IMG/VR virus record: IMGVR_UViG_3300034283_001913
Coordinates: 1 to 64,000 of that record
Length of the DNA stretch: 64,000 nucleotides
Strand: one strand, 5' to 3'
Source of the DNA: a virus
Shown here: one piece after another, positions 44,301 through 53,500 of the stretch
Layout of the letters: every line of letters begins with the position of its first letter
How positions within the stretch are numbered: the stretch's first letter is position 1
Position numbers and translations under genes: made by a program
The notes under the pieces: model-generated
Seen by the model: only the letters and a program-made list of their open reading frames with translations
Told to the model about the DNA's origin: nothing
The model's database searches: none

Positions 44301-44681
44301 CGTCGTTTTGGAATCTTTACAAATCCTTCTACACCACCGTGGATGATTGCCGGATTAGATTTAGGAGCAAGAATCGGAGAGATGGACGAACAACAAGCTA
44401 TGTTGGATCGTATCCGCTCTCGTCAAGGAGCGGATGCTAACTATTACGCTCAGGGTATGAAAAAAGGAGATTATACATTTGATATTTATGCCGGACAAAG
44501 TTTCCGCCCAGATCAAATGGGAGCAAAGGTTCAACCTGGATCTATGGGTAATATAGGAGCTATGAATATTGGTAATCCTTATCAAAGTAAACTAGGTGGT
44601 GAAAACGACTATGTTTACATGGATGACAATGAGATTGCGGAGTTTATGGCAAAAGGTGGTACAATTGAATACTTAGACTAA
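38367..44681 (+). CDS. Giant virion protein with zincin and NlpC/P60-CHAP-like domains
   Basis: 2104 residues. A Pro/Val/Ala linker lies near residues 310-345. A zinc-metallopeptidase motif HENTH (800-804, in ESVAVHENTHAWTD) sits in a domain around 770-930. A second domain (1090-1260) has NFCNAYTNQCYN (Cys1098 or Cys1105) and, about 85 residues on, SPGHSMIYAG (His1185), preceded by AQPGDIIKK: the NlpC/P60- or CHAP-type arrangement of peptidoglycan hydrolases. The rest is low complexity, with more than 20 GG pairs in motifs such as YQKGG, YKKGG, YQDGG and FQDGG, between Tyr/Pro/Gln-rich stretches. It may open the cell wall during DNA entry, or be processed during maturation. ATGA-coupled to the muzzle gene. 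Confidence 0.72.
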   Translation: MKKKGAITNTGYLPNSPDRFNDFNIIPSPYITMQGVPYPIMAIPNNQGPPTVMYPGQNYMFPGSTMVKEIPMPIFETKEDFYKDALRRKRDAYWDNTSSGSGIPFPTANMPSRSTGVPWPTVKSEYTGIAMQVGGPRPTIVYDRNDPRLKAYTDSLSTYNNAQLYNIAIQNLVNQNLANRATRTHDRYYLTGWGSNYGFSSEDEAKRAYHQFKGQQNRLQSQYGLVYNNAVSHTVPFRSTGTLYFHHPPTYDQRRGFTNVFGVWPQTAIFPRPQPVIYQAPPVPAKPASKPKSSKPVPAKPKPAPTSTPVSTPAPVPAPVPAPVPVPVPVPVPAPKVPAPVPVAKPATYQPPQYQVMQAGKPLFNPDGSPVMQSGRAPLPAHLQAPNTTPEQRAAWWTSHGYNSTGTGVYNAPPIKKGGWINQYQKGGVTINSEEEYQKSLLMKNKTKERIDAERAWVAKKVAAANQAKTQQPFFTSFPKSSGTPLPQSSPAYTYNWSPADIQSKPGSVATPQVVMTSASMPQYDYIREGKVIKAKAEAKEKKDAADLQVQKNLYGNTLGTLRYYANKTEEWAEGEEGSKYYYKDPDTGQMRSFSEVGAYEQVGIPLQSAAYGSFPLFEAAAPVVSLMGKGVSKAIAPIMKSAYVTNLKQSLPIVAKETNYAALRFLNPKLYKQQVDALNRGNTWSKNWIQDAATIEKINNDLLAGDIGIEAADRLYRWEHAQSKFYPLRNQYADMLIGRPHIFTDPKDLGGSGVIGGVYYPPSFTAYDDALSAIFPKRSGQSWVNRTLSPEELESVAVHENTHAWTDANDYLPQLHQDVYRSMIRNPIYARPKTDFAEYMVDPTEIHARVMQLRHAEGIRPKDLIDDTAAEMYMGLASEGYYRNIFGGKQFGQMWDNPTQKVTGLYFSEPVESQYPLSALFMGSYAKGGSTNPDTAKRILQSGYSYGRRLSTAQRRYFAAIAGTDEYGNDPKEQMEDETEVMMEYKKGGLKRGRDSKRTSKNIKSSINEILYKRNEDLFGPKGKKYFKPYQDGGQPAAPMTYDEYADAYFQKLAELEAEKARVAQVRSNIIPTAQKIDAAANPQKFLVGAPATGNFCNAYTNQCYNIAGATTVAPIGNIPAGSRMPMIPGNLAQQAVLSQEGIVPIPLSEAQPGDIIKKEYYSPGLPWQGNYNPKGNPYWSPGHSMIYAGTDAQGNPMVYNSPGGRNVFESRTFKPSEWKENTRGTFTGSPMGTSRMQAYKYVGNTPTLESEAQQNRQQMLAATPYIAPKPAYLSSPVTGVITPNYQQMYDQRKEQFDQERKAIENKKYLSKRKKKADLEALDQQEKDTLAMYIQPTSPVVQNNNDMSTPQKKQGGIAFPQQPTEERFFERGYVPNSPVGFYAMGGPTDMIAFPQQPPANMFFSGYPFQPQYMGGGSTYTHYNMGGIYQNGGSPQNLSTVYSDYKTVYQGMSPQDIQEELSNVNAQIAAPNVYPQEGLDIKRQVLMDILYAPKKNMGGKVLPGGAHENVPCMECGGSYDVGGSIFGYGYRPATEFGGNVGLEQAQNEMVETYKKGGKKAKAALMKYMRSMRKQDGGEAPQNVGQSGYLMDNQTTFNNYLKDNMLTAVDEKVADEMFQDGGSFGFNPYNSMQQRADMNRYNSGEQARAQARANMRAMNQQFIPQAYNSIFAQAGAAMPDTYTDDQGNEVPMTPEKWAQIQAGTPGSNTNYDPSMICTSQGCFPQRTGQTSSNYLTKEDAQKMLDDYLKQYYPQGNYPVYNPYGYNPYGYNPEYRTGYGMFPYNPTGPYYKTKFKGWSNMPTTYNWQQGTGYVANNPTAGMTPEQIEKYWGDKGFKANVEVDKKSGLLHTIAPTRFAPRRVKTNVSLERMPGQSGSSSASGSSSTTGSSSTTGSNYTDPNANPAGDMPRDAQGNIIMANPYAQRFEQVVTPEQEQQMDALLYRRKMGGAYAYGGYYQDGGEETAHEGIGNSMGYSTDERRRFGIFTNPSTPPWMIAGLDLGARIGEMDEQQAMLDRIRSRQGADANYYAQGMKKGDYTFDIYAGQSFRPDQMGAKVQPGSMGNIGAMNIGNPYQSKLGGENDYVYMDDNEIAEFMAKGGTIEYLD
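39297..39380 (+). repeat. Short in-frame tandem repeat encoding a Pro-Val/Pro-Ala linker
   Basis: Hexanucleotide-like units (CCAGCA, CCAGTA, CCTGTA, CCGGTA) repeat in frame inside the 2104-residue protein gene and encode alternating Pro-Ala and Pro-Val, a stiff extended linker. Replication slippage could change its length. Confidence 0.8.
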
Positions 44682-44682
44682 C

Positions 44683-47214
44683 ATGAAAAGAAAAGTCAGA
44701 ATAGTGTCCATGCCTAAGGCACAGTCTGGGCTGGCTGTAAAGATGAATGCCGGTAGAGCAGCGATTGGTTTAAATGCTAATCAGCTTAGCTGGCCTGTTA
44801 TGGCCGGCGAGTTTTCTGCTCCAGATCTTAAGGTAGCAAGTACAATACAAGAAGCAAAGGGTCCTTTTAATATTGAAGCTGAAAAAGGTGAAACTATTTT
44901 TCAGCCTGCAGGTTTTGGAGGAATCCCAGCGCACTTTAAAATCGGTGGTAAAAAACACTACGATGGTGGAACAAAGCTAAATGCTCCACCAGATTCCTTT
45001 ATCTTCTCTGACCACAGTTCTATGAAGATAAAAGATGGTGATGTCCAAAAGATGTTTGGTAAAACCGAAAAGAAAAGTGGATATACCCCGGCCGATATTG
45101 CTAAGCAATACGATATAAACAAGTATGTCAAGATTCTTAGAGATCCTGATTCAGATCGTCTTCAGCGCGAAACTGCAGAGATGATGATCACCAACTACAA
45201 TTTAAAGTTGGGTAAGCTCGCTTTAGCGCAAGAGTCTATCAAAGGATTTCCTCAGGGGATCCCGGCTATTGCTATGCCGTATATGATGACTATGAATATT
45301 GATCCTAATGATTTTACACAGACGCAGGGTCAACCGGAACAACCAGCTCCAGACAATATGTCTAAAGGAGGAAGTTATGTTCCTAAAGCTCAGCGAGGAT
45401 TATTCAATCGTCGTAAAACAACAATGCGTTATAATCCTCAATCCGGAGCTTACGAAGTTCTAGATGAAAACGGTAACGTTATTGGTTTTGGTAATCCTGG
45501 ACCTCAATATCCTGCTCCGCCGGTATACGGTGGATATCCTCCTGTTATGGGCGGAGGTATGGGTATTCCTGCTCCAGGTAAATCAGGTACTGAAGTATCT
45601 AGAGTAGTTAAGCGCCAGGATATACCTAAAGACGGTATTATCATCAAACGTGCTGATTATAAAACAGAAAAAGAATACATAGAGGCTCGTGACAATGCTT
45701 ACCAAACTAGAGGAAACAAAAAAGTTTATACTCAAGGTTCGGATGGTAAATACTATAAGGTTGGTGAAAAAGCTCCTACGGGAACTACACCTGATGAAAA
45801 CCTTAGCATGTTAGGAAAAGCTTTTGGTAATGACAAAGTACAGAAAGCTCTTTACGATAAGACTTTAGCTGCGGCTAAAAACTCAGAAAACCTAGGAAAA
45901 AATCCAGGCTTCACTGTACAAGAGTTAGAAGCTATGACTCCTGCTCAACTTACAACACAATTTCTTGAGATGCAGAACAGAAATGTTAAACTGTCTGCTC
46001 ACTTAAAAAGTGAGGGTATAGGGTTTAACTGCTTTGATAATAAAGGAGATTTTAAGTCCGGTCCTGACTGTAAAAACGATAAGTATAAAACTTTAAATGA
46101 AGCTTTTGTAGGAGCAGGTGTTCAACCTCCAGCCGATAGAAAAGCAATAGGGATTCAACAAATATCCTACATCGGATATCGTGACCTTCTATCTGATAAA
46201 AAGCTAGACCCAACTTTAGCAGAAACTCTTAAGCCTTTTGCTATTGAAGCAAAAGGCTATGACGATGAAACAGGACCAGATGCAAACAAAAGAATTTCTA
46301 AAGCTGACGGTGTTTATACCAATACTACAGCTGGTGAGGTGGCAGGTATAAGAAGCGCTCCGAGTATCATCGAAGAGCTTGCAGAAGAAACTGAAGAAAA
46401 AGTAACTGATCCTGCGGCTCCTGAATACACAGCTGGAAATCTTTCCGCTCCTTGGTGGTTACAAGATATCATAAATATTTCAGGTAAGTTTGGAGATTGG
46501 GCAAGACTTAGAAAACGTTATCCAAATCTTCCTGTACCTGAAGTAGTACTTCCAGAAGGAGTGTTCGCTGATCCTAATCGCGCTCTAGCAGCTAATGCTG
46601 AACAAGCTAATATTATGGCTCAGAATCTTGCTGCTTTCCAAGGACCTCAAGCTTTATCTAGTCGTTCTTCTCAGATTCAAGGACAGGCTGCTCGTCAAGC
46701 TGCAGACATCATGGGTCGTTACGATACCATGAACGTCGGTATAGCAAATCAGCTAGAGTCTCAAAGATCACAAATCCTTAATGCGGCTAATACAAATCGA
46801 GCTAATATAAAAGCTCAAGAAGATATGTATAACGCTATTGTAGATCAGAACTTCCAGAACGCTGAGACAGCAGCTAGAAATAATCTTCGCCAGTCTTATA
46901 TCAATGCTATGAATAATCGCTGGACAGCCTTTAACGTTAATCAGCTTACAGATCAATATCAGATGCATCCGGAAATTGGTGGAGGAATCTTCTTTGATCA
47001 TGGAAGACCTGTTCAGCCGGATAGCTCATCTTCTACATCACTTAGCGATGCTTTCATGACAAATCGTGAAAATATGCCAGGTGTAGATGACAGCGTTATC
47101 TGGCAGATTACAAAGAACCAGATGGGAGTAGCTGATGAGAACGCGGTTGATCCTAACTACCAGGCTATGCTTCAGGCTCAAGCTAACATGTACAATACAT
47201 CACAAGGACAATAA
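44683..47214 (+). CDS. Internal virion / ejection protein (crAss-like cargo-type)
   Basis: 843 residues. A conserved block at about 65-205 (FNIEAEKGETIFQPAGFGGIPAHFKIGGKKHYDGGTKLN..., KSGYTPADIAKQYDINKYVKIL, MMITNYNLKLGKLALAQESIKGFPQGIPAIAMPYM) is one I associate with a crAss-like gene lying near the muzzle and polymerase genes. The C-terminal ~200 residues are a helical rod (LAANAEQANIMAQNLAAFQ, RGAxMGRYDTMN-type, LESQRSQILNAANTNRANIKAQ) like those of ejection proteins. It contains MSKGGSYVPKAQRGL near residue 227. Inferred role: packed in the head or tail and ejected with the DNA. Confidence 0.72.
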   Translation: MKRKVRIVSMPKAQSGLAVKMNAGRAAIGLNANQLSWPVMAGEFSAPDLKVASTIQEAKGPFNIEAEKGETIFQPAGFGGIPAHFKIGGKKHYDGGTKLNAPPDSFIFSDHSSMKIKDGDVQKMFGKTEKKSGYTPADIAKQYDINKYVKILRDPDSDRLQRETAEMMITNYNLKLGKLALAQESIKGFPQGIPAIAMPYMMTMNIDPNDFTQTQGQPEQPAPDNMSKGGSYVPKAQRGLFNRRKTTMRYNPQSGAYEVLDENGNVIGFGNPGPQYPAPPVYGGYPPVMGGGMGIPAPGKSGTEVSRVVKRQDIPKDGIIIKRADYKTEKEYIEARDNAYQTRGNKKVYTQGSDGKYYKVGEKAPTGTTPDENLSMLGKAFGNDKVQKALYDKTLAAAKNSENLGKNPGFTVQELEAMTPAQLTTQFLEMQNRNVKLSAHLKSEGIGFNCFDNKGDFKSGPDCKNDKYKTLNEAFVGAGVQPPADRKAIGIQQISYIGYRDLLSDKKLDPTLAETLKPFAIEAKGYDDETGPDANKRISKADGVYTNTTAGEVAGIRSAPSIIEELAEETEEKVTDPAAPEYTAGNLSAPWWLQDIINISGKFGDWARLRKRYPNLPVPEVVLPEGVFADPNRALAANAEQANIMAQNLAAFQGPQALSSRSSQIQGQAARQAADIMGRYDTMNVGIANQLESQRSQILNAANTNRANIKAQEDMYNAIVDQNFQNAETAARNNLRQSYINAMNNRWTAFNVNQLTDQYQMHPEIGGGIFFDHGRPVQPDSSSSTSLSDAFMTNRENMPGVDDSVIWQITKNQMGVADENAVDPNYQAMLQAQANMYNTSQGQ

Positions 47215-47267
47215 ACTTTATAGGTTTAAAAAACTTATAAGATTTTTGTCTAAATTTCGCAGATACA

Positions 47268-50200
47268 ATGGCAACATACATACAAGGTGTAACTGATTAT
47301 ATTCCAGAGCTACAACCGTTCCAACCGGATTTTAATATGCTCGCTAACGTTCTGCAGACTAAGCAGAGTCGTTATGATGCGGCCCACAAACAATTAAGCA
47401 GTGTATATGGTACATTGCTTAATTCTCCTATGCTTAGACAGCAAAATATTGATGCTCGAGATCAGTTCTTTAAAAGCATCGATCAAGAGATTCAAAGGAT
47501 GTCTGGGATAGATCTGTCTTTGCAGCAGAACCAAACTGCAGCTATGGATGTGTTCAAAGGTCTTTATGAAGATAAGAATGTGGTGAAGGATATGATGTGG
47601 ACTAAGAACTACATGAACGAGCTCAAGCGGGCAGATGCTTTTAAAAGTTGTGTTGATACTAAAAAGTGTGGTGGTAGTTGGTGGGAAGGCGGAGTAAAAG
47701 CTCTTAACTACAAAGCTCAAGAGTTTAAAAATGCTTCAACAGAAGATGCTTTAAATTTTGCTGATGCTTCTTACGTCGCAGCACAAGACTTTACAGAAGA
47801 TGCTATTAAGCTTGCAAAAGACTCAGGCTTTGAAGTAAAGTTTGATGAAGTTAAAGGAGACTGGATTGTTACTACCAAAAATGGTAAAGAGATGATTCAG
47901 CCTCTTGCTGATTTCTATCTTTCTCGTTATGGCAACGATGGTAAAATCGTAGAGTTCTATAAGACGCGGGCTTATCTAAATCGTATGGATTGGGTAACAG
48001 CGAATCTATCTAACTATGCAGATGCCAATGAAGCTAACATGGCTTACATTAGTAATCTTGTAGAAGCATCTAAGAGAAAAGTTACTCAAGGAAAACAAGA
48101 AGCTTCTGAAGCCGCAGATATTGCAAAGACTCGATCTCAGCGTATTGACAAGACCATTAAAGAGCAAGGATATATTCCTAGCATGAATTGGTTAGAGGGG
48201 TGGAGAGAAGACAAAGAAGAAGTAGGTTCTACAGAACAGACTCTACAGGTATATGACGATGCTGATAACAATTTAAAAGCTTTAGGCATAAACCGGGATA
48301 ATGTTCGCTTTGCTGTAGATAATTTTGATTCGGTGATGGGCTTTAATATGCTCAGAGAAACTACCTACAACGTAGCAGAAGGCTATGCTAGACTGAACCA
48401 AGAAGTTACTATTAAAGAAAACCCTTATGCTGTCCAGGCTAAAGCTCAAGCTTTCCAATTACAAAGAGCTAGAGAAAAAGAAGGTTACGTTGAAATAGAT
48501 CCTGAAACTGGTCAAAGACGATACGTTTGGGGAACCGATATGTATCAAAAGTATGAGCTTAAAAGAATAGAAGAAGAAGAGAAAAAAAGAGCTGAGGCAG
48601 AACTTGCAAAAAAATTAACTACCTACACTCCTAAAGATTTTGGAGGAACAGCTACAACACTTGTTGATCAGAACAAAGCTTATAAGGATAACGTTTCTCA
48701 AAGAAATGCTCTTCTTGATAGAAAAAATAGTTCAGCTAAACAATATGTTTTAGAGGGTATTCGTGCTATTCAACAAGCTCATCAAGTAAACCAAAATAAC
48801 CCTAAAGCAGGAGCTTCTTTAGATGCATTAAATCAAGTAACTTACAATATCTTAGGCGGTGCCTCAGGCAAAATAACACCATATGACCTAAGTGATGTAA
48901 CTTACGGTACGATAGGTAAGAAAAACAAGTACGGCATAAACCCTCAAGCTCTTATTACCGGAGATAAAAAAGCTGTTGAAGATTTTGAAAAGCTATTAGA
49001 CGATCCTGCAATTCTTAATCAGCTCTACGCTAATACTAAAACACAATTTGATCCTACAAACGGTTCAGGATGGCTTAATAATTCTTGGGTGACAGAAGAT
49101 ACTCGTACTACGTTATCTAAATACGAGAAAGACTTTAAGCTTAGTGATCAATTTGTAGAGGCTCATACCGACTTTTCTAAAAAACAATCTGAGCTAGCTA
49201 TCACTCTTGCTCAAGCGGATCTTAGTCAAAAACAAAATACAGAAGATGAAGACGATTGGAATGAGATGGATCGCTCTTTTAAAGTGTTTAAAGAAGTTTA
49301 CGATACCTCTAATGTTGATGGTTTTGTAGCAGATGACCCTGCTACAAATAAAACACTAGATGAGAAATTAAAAAAGATTGCTACAGAAAGAGTAAATAAT
49401 TTTAAAAAGAGTAATCCTAGAGGTTATCAGGAGCATAACGCAATGGTTCTTGCTAGAGAAGCTCGTGATGTTTCATTAAATGCTCAAGCGGTAGCAACAC
49501 CTTTTGGAGGATTAACTAAAGCCTTTGTAAAAGCAGGAGAGTATATTAATCCAAGTCTTCAAGCTCTTAGTCAATTAGGTACTGTAGAAGAAATGTCATA
49601 TGATGCTGTTGTAAAAGAATATAAGCAAGGCTATGCTATGTGGAGACAAGCTTATTCAGATAAAGGAGCTTCTTGGACAAATCCAAAAGGATTAAAAGCT
49701 ACAGATGACGCCGCTCATGGATATTCCGGAGTCATAGATTCTGGAGTAAGTCCTGAGTATTCTCAATCCAATATGGATTTTATGGATATGATTCAGAACT
49801 ATAACACATTGAGAGATGAGGCAAAAATCTATTACGGTAACATTGAAAATACAGGTGAAAGATATAGAGATGGTGAAGACAATGATGCTGGAGCTAGAGA
49901 CATATTAGACCAAGTAATAAAAGATTTTCCTTTAGGTGGAAGACTTTCAAAAGAAGGTTTACCGATAAATGAAGATAGAGTTGCCGGAGGATTTGATATT
50001 GTACCTATAGCCGCAGGTGATGAAAAAACTATGGCTTTTAGAATTGTTCCTAGTAAAGCTTGGGGTAAGCAATATCGTTCAGCTCAAGGTAAAAGCGATA
50101 AGCTTATTGATGATGACAGATACGCTGATGAAGGGATTGTTGTATACATGCCTAAGGATAAAATGCAAAGTGACTATCTAAGAAGAAGTGTATATGACGA

Positions 50201-50516
50201 GTATGATTTTATTATGGAAAATACAGGGAAGCTTAAAATAGAAAACCCTATGGCTGGTAATATTACTATAACAAAAGAAACAAACATGTATCGGTTAGAT
50301 ATGAATCTTATCGAGTACGATGATAATGGTAATAATATTTCACGAGCCGCTGAACCTACCTATCATGACCTTACGTTAGATCTTGGCGATCTTTATACAA
50401 GATTTAGTCAAAATCTTGATATCAATGCTATGCTTAATAGAACTACTTTGACTAATGCCGCTCAACAGTATAAAGGAGATCCTAATCAGATTTTATATAA
50501 CACCCCAGCTCAGTAA
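47268..50516 (+). CDS. Large helical virion (cargo) protein
   Basis: 1082 residues. The N-terminus (YIQGVTDYIPELQPFQPDFNMLANVLQTKQSRYDAAHKQLSSVYGTLLNSPMLRQQN) is a signature of a crAss-like protein encoded between the gp10-like protein and the RNA polymerase. The rest is largely helical and charged (AETAKTRSQRIDKTIKE-type), with a Cys pair at TKKCGGSWWEGG. A 53-nt gap precedes it, with no clear promoter. It is likely a cargo protein occupying the head or portal channel. Confidence 0.7.
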   Translation: MATYIQGVTDYIPELQPFQPDFNMLANVLQTKQSRYDAAHKQLSSVYGTLLNSPMLRQQNIDARDQFFKSIDQEIQRMSGIDLSLQQNQTAAMDVFKGLYEDKNVVKDMMWTKNYMNELKRADAFKSCVDTKKCGGSWWEGGVKALNYKAQEFKNASTEDALNFADASYVAAQDFTEDAIKLAKDSGFEVKFDEVKGDWIVTTKNGKEMIQPLADFYLSRYGNDGKIVEFYKTRAYLNRMDWVTANLSNYADANEANMAYISNLVEASKRKVTQGKQEASEAADIAKTRSQRIDKTIKEQGYIPSMNWLEGWREDKEEVGSTEQTLQVYDDADNNLKALGINRDNVRFAVDNFDSVMGFNMLRETTYNVAEGYARLNQEVTIKENPYAVQAKAQAFQLQRAREKEGYVEIDPETGQRRYVWGTDMYQKYELKRIEEEEKKRAEAELAKKLTTYTPKDFGGTATTLVDQNKAYKDNVSQRNALLDRKNSSAKQYVLEGIRAIQQAHQVNQNNPKAGASLDALNQVTYNILGGASGKITPYDLSDVTYGTIGKKNKYGINPQALITGDKKAVEDFEKLLDDPAILNQLYANTKTQFDPTNGSGWLNNSWVTEDTRTTLSKYEKDFKLSDQFVEAHTDFSKKQSELAITLAQADLSQKQNTEDEDDWNEMDRSFKVFKEVYDTSNVDGFVADDPATNKTLDEKLKKIATERVNNFKKSNPRGYQEHNAMVLAREARDVSLNAQAVATPFGGLTKAFVKAGEYINPSLQALSQLGTVEEMSYDAVVKEYKQGYAMWRQAYSDKGASWTNPKGLKATDDAAHGYSGVIDSGVSPEYSQSNMDFMDMIQNYNTLRDEAKIYYGNIENTGERYRDGEDNDAGARDILDQVIKDFPLGGRLSKEGLPINEDRVAGGFDIVPIAAGDEKTMAFRIVPSKAWGKQYRSAQGKSDKLIDDDRYADEGIVVYMPKDKMQSDYLRRSVYDEYDFIMENTGKLKIENPMAGNITITKETNMYRLDMNLIEYDDNGNNISRAAEPTYHDLTLDLGDLYTRFSQNLDINAMLNRTTLTNAAQQYKGDPNQILYNTPAQ

Positions 50517-50521
50517 TAATC

Positions 50522-53500
50522 ATGGCAGAACCGGTTAATCCTTTAGATGCTCCTACTTCTAACATACAACTTGATGTATCGGCAGGGTTAGTAGATCCTA
50601 GAAGTTTAGATATCACTGATATAAAAGTTCCAGATCCTCCTCGGTCATATCCTGTGGGAGTGATGAGTACAAACATGATACCTACTCAAAAACAGGTAAG
50701 TGTTTCCTCGTCTCAAGCAGGTGCCGAAAGATTAAGAGAACTTGGTAGAACAGCTGGAACTTGGGCTAATAACCCTACGTACTATTCTAAAGTAAAAGCT
50801 TATAACTCTGATTATGATGGAGCAAACTTTAAGAAGTATGCAGCTTTGCCTAGTGTTTATAAAAAGTATGGCTTTACTCCTTTCAGAGATAATGAATCGC
50901 TTTATAATAAAGAATCTAGTTGGCTAGAGAGATATAGTCGAAGTTTGACCTCTAGTTTGAATCTTGCTCAGTCTGCATATACAGATATGCTTCCTTGGAA
51001 TACTTGGAGGGATTGGAATGATCCTAATATTACATCGGCTAAAGAAATGGCTCGATGGCACGCTATAGGTCATGACAGCAAAGGAGGGCTAGGATCTTGG
51101 ATTAATAATATGACTGTAGACTTTGGTTATACAGGAGGTATTCTTGCCGAGATGGCCTCAGAAGAAATTGTTATTTGGGGGGCGTCTACTCTTTTAGCTC
51201 CAGAGACTGCAGGAGCAAGTTGGGCTGCAGCGGCCACACAAGCTGGTAGAAACATTAAAAAAGCTCTTAATCTTTACGATAAGTTCAAAGATGTACAAAA
51301 AGGTATCACTACCACATATGACTGGCTTAAAAAAGCAGATAAAGCAAATGATTTTTGGAAGTTTGCTAAAACATACGGAGGCAAGGGTATTAGCGGTATA
51401 GGAAAAGCGATTCTTCCAGAAACATTTAAGTATGGAACAGAGCTTGCTAAAAGTCCTAAAGCTTTTGAAAAAGCTCTTAGTTGGGCCGGAGCCTCTAAAA
51501 CATTTGGAGCTTTCTATCGCGATGCTCGAGCTTATACAGCAATAGTATCCGAATCCAAACTAGAAGGAGGAAGTACAGAACTAGATGTAAGAGATAGTCT
51601 TATAGATGAGTACTATAAGAAAAACAACGGAAAGCTTCCTGGAGAAGAAGATTTAAAAAGAATCTATGAAGAAGCCGGTAATGCCGGTCGACAAGCTTTC
51701 TATTGGAACCTTCCTGCTCTTTGGATATCTAATAAGATAGTTTTTGATAAAGCTCTCAGAGGTTGGAAACCGATGTCTGCTTTTAGAGAAGAACTTGAAA
51801 AAGGTATTAAAGGTAAACTAGTATACGATGAAGCTTTAAGAAAAGCAGGTAAAGCTGCCTGGAGCGTTGTAGATGATGGATGGAAAGGTACTTGGAAAAC
51901 TCTTACTACAGGCGCTACATATCGACCTAAAAATCTTCTCAATAACGCCTTAGGTTCTTTTGTAAACTATAGCAAAGCCAATATTACAGAAGGTCTTCAA
52001 GAAGTATATCAGGACGTGGTACAAAATACCATGACTGATTATTATAAAGATCGTTTCCATAACTTCTATACTACAGGTTCAAGATCTGTATTTGGATCTT
52101 TTTATGATCATATGAAAAATATTGATCCAGGAAGAGCTGTTGAAACTTTTTCTTCAGGATACTTTATGGGCTCTATGGCCAAGTTTCCTCAGAAGCTAAT
52201 GTTCGATATTGTACCAGAACAGTTTCATAAGTGGACTAAACCGGAAGATTATAAACAGTGGAGGGATAGTCAAGAAAAAAACACAAAGAGTATTGTAGAT
52301 GCTCTTAACGCTGCTACTGAGAATAACGGTTTCTGGGATGCTATTACTGAAAACACAGTATCTCAGATTACCAATCAGCGAGAAGCTGATATGGCCAATG
52401 AGGCCAATGACAAGCGTTCTTATTACACTATTACAGACGATAGTGTATCTCAACATCTTCATACTCTTATTCGTTTCGGAAAACTAGATCTTATAAGAGA
52501 TCAAATTAAGGATATGAAAGGTCTTGATGCTAAAGGTTTACAAGAAGCCTTTGGTCCAATGGAGGGCACTGATCAAGAAGTAAGCAATGAATATCAATCT
52601 CGCTTAGATTCTTTCCTTAAGAAAGCTGATATGGTCGAGAAGATGTTTACTGAAACTGAAGAGAAATACGGTAATCCTTTTGATCCAAAAAGCTATAACC
52701 GTAAGACTGATCCTGAAGGGTATGAAAGAGAATATAACGCTTGGGTAGGATGGGAAGAAGCTAAAAAAGCTGCTGTAAAATCTAGCTACGACTTTTTCAG
52801 AACAACTGGTCGTATGAAGAGTGTTATGGATGAGCTTATTGCAAATAAGCCAGTTGCTGAAAGTATAGCTTCTGAATACATGATGGCTCTTAATACTAAT
52901 ACTCTTGATGTAGAAATAGAGTCTCTTAAAGGTAATAAAGCCAAAAATGAAAAAGGTCTTATTGAAGTTTACCGTGAAGGAGATGAAGAATCTCAAAAGA
53001 AAGCGGATGAGCTGCAGGGTAGATTAGATGTTCTTGAAAAATACAGAGACGCTATCGACGAGTATAAAAAAGCCGTTGAGATAGATAAAGCTAATCAAAC
53101 AGGAGTTGTTAGCGAAGAACAGAGATCTGTCGAAAAAGGAGCTAAAGTAAAACAAGGTACAAAAGTCAAGAATAAAAAAGGCCGGGAAGCTGTTGTTGCT
53201 AAGATTAAAAAGGGCAAAGCTTATGATGAAAACGGCGGTCTTATCGGTAAGGTAAGCAGTTTAGAAATACTTGAGGGAGAAAGAGAAGAGGATATACTAA
53301 CTAGTGCTACACAGAACCTTTACGACAACTATAGAGAATTTGTCAAATATATTTCTAGAGCTAAAGGTGAAGTAGCAATAGATGCTGGTATTGATGAGTC
53401 TTTTATGAAGCTCAAAGATTACTATGCTTTAGGAGTTGACCGAGAGTCTTATGCAGCAGCTGTTGACATCCTGCACAATCCTAGTAAGTTTACAGAATAC

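Noticed and set aside
47215-47267. A promoter before the 1082-residue cargo gene
   Set aside because: TAAATTTC at 47251 resembles a -7 box, but no TTTG lies at the expected distance and the start would leave only about 3 nt of leader.
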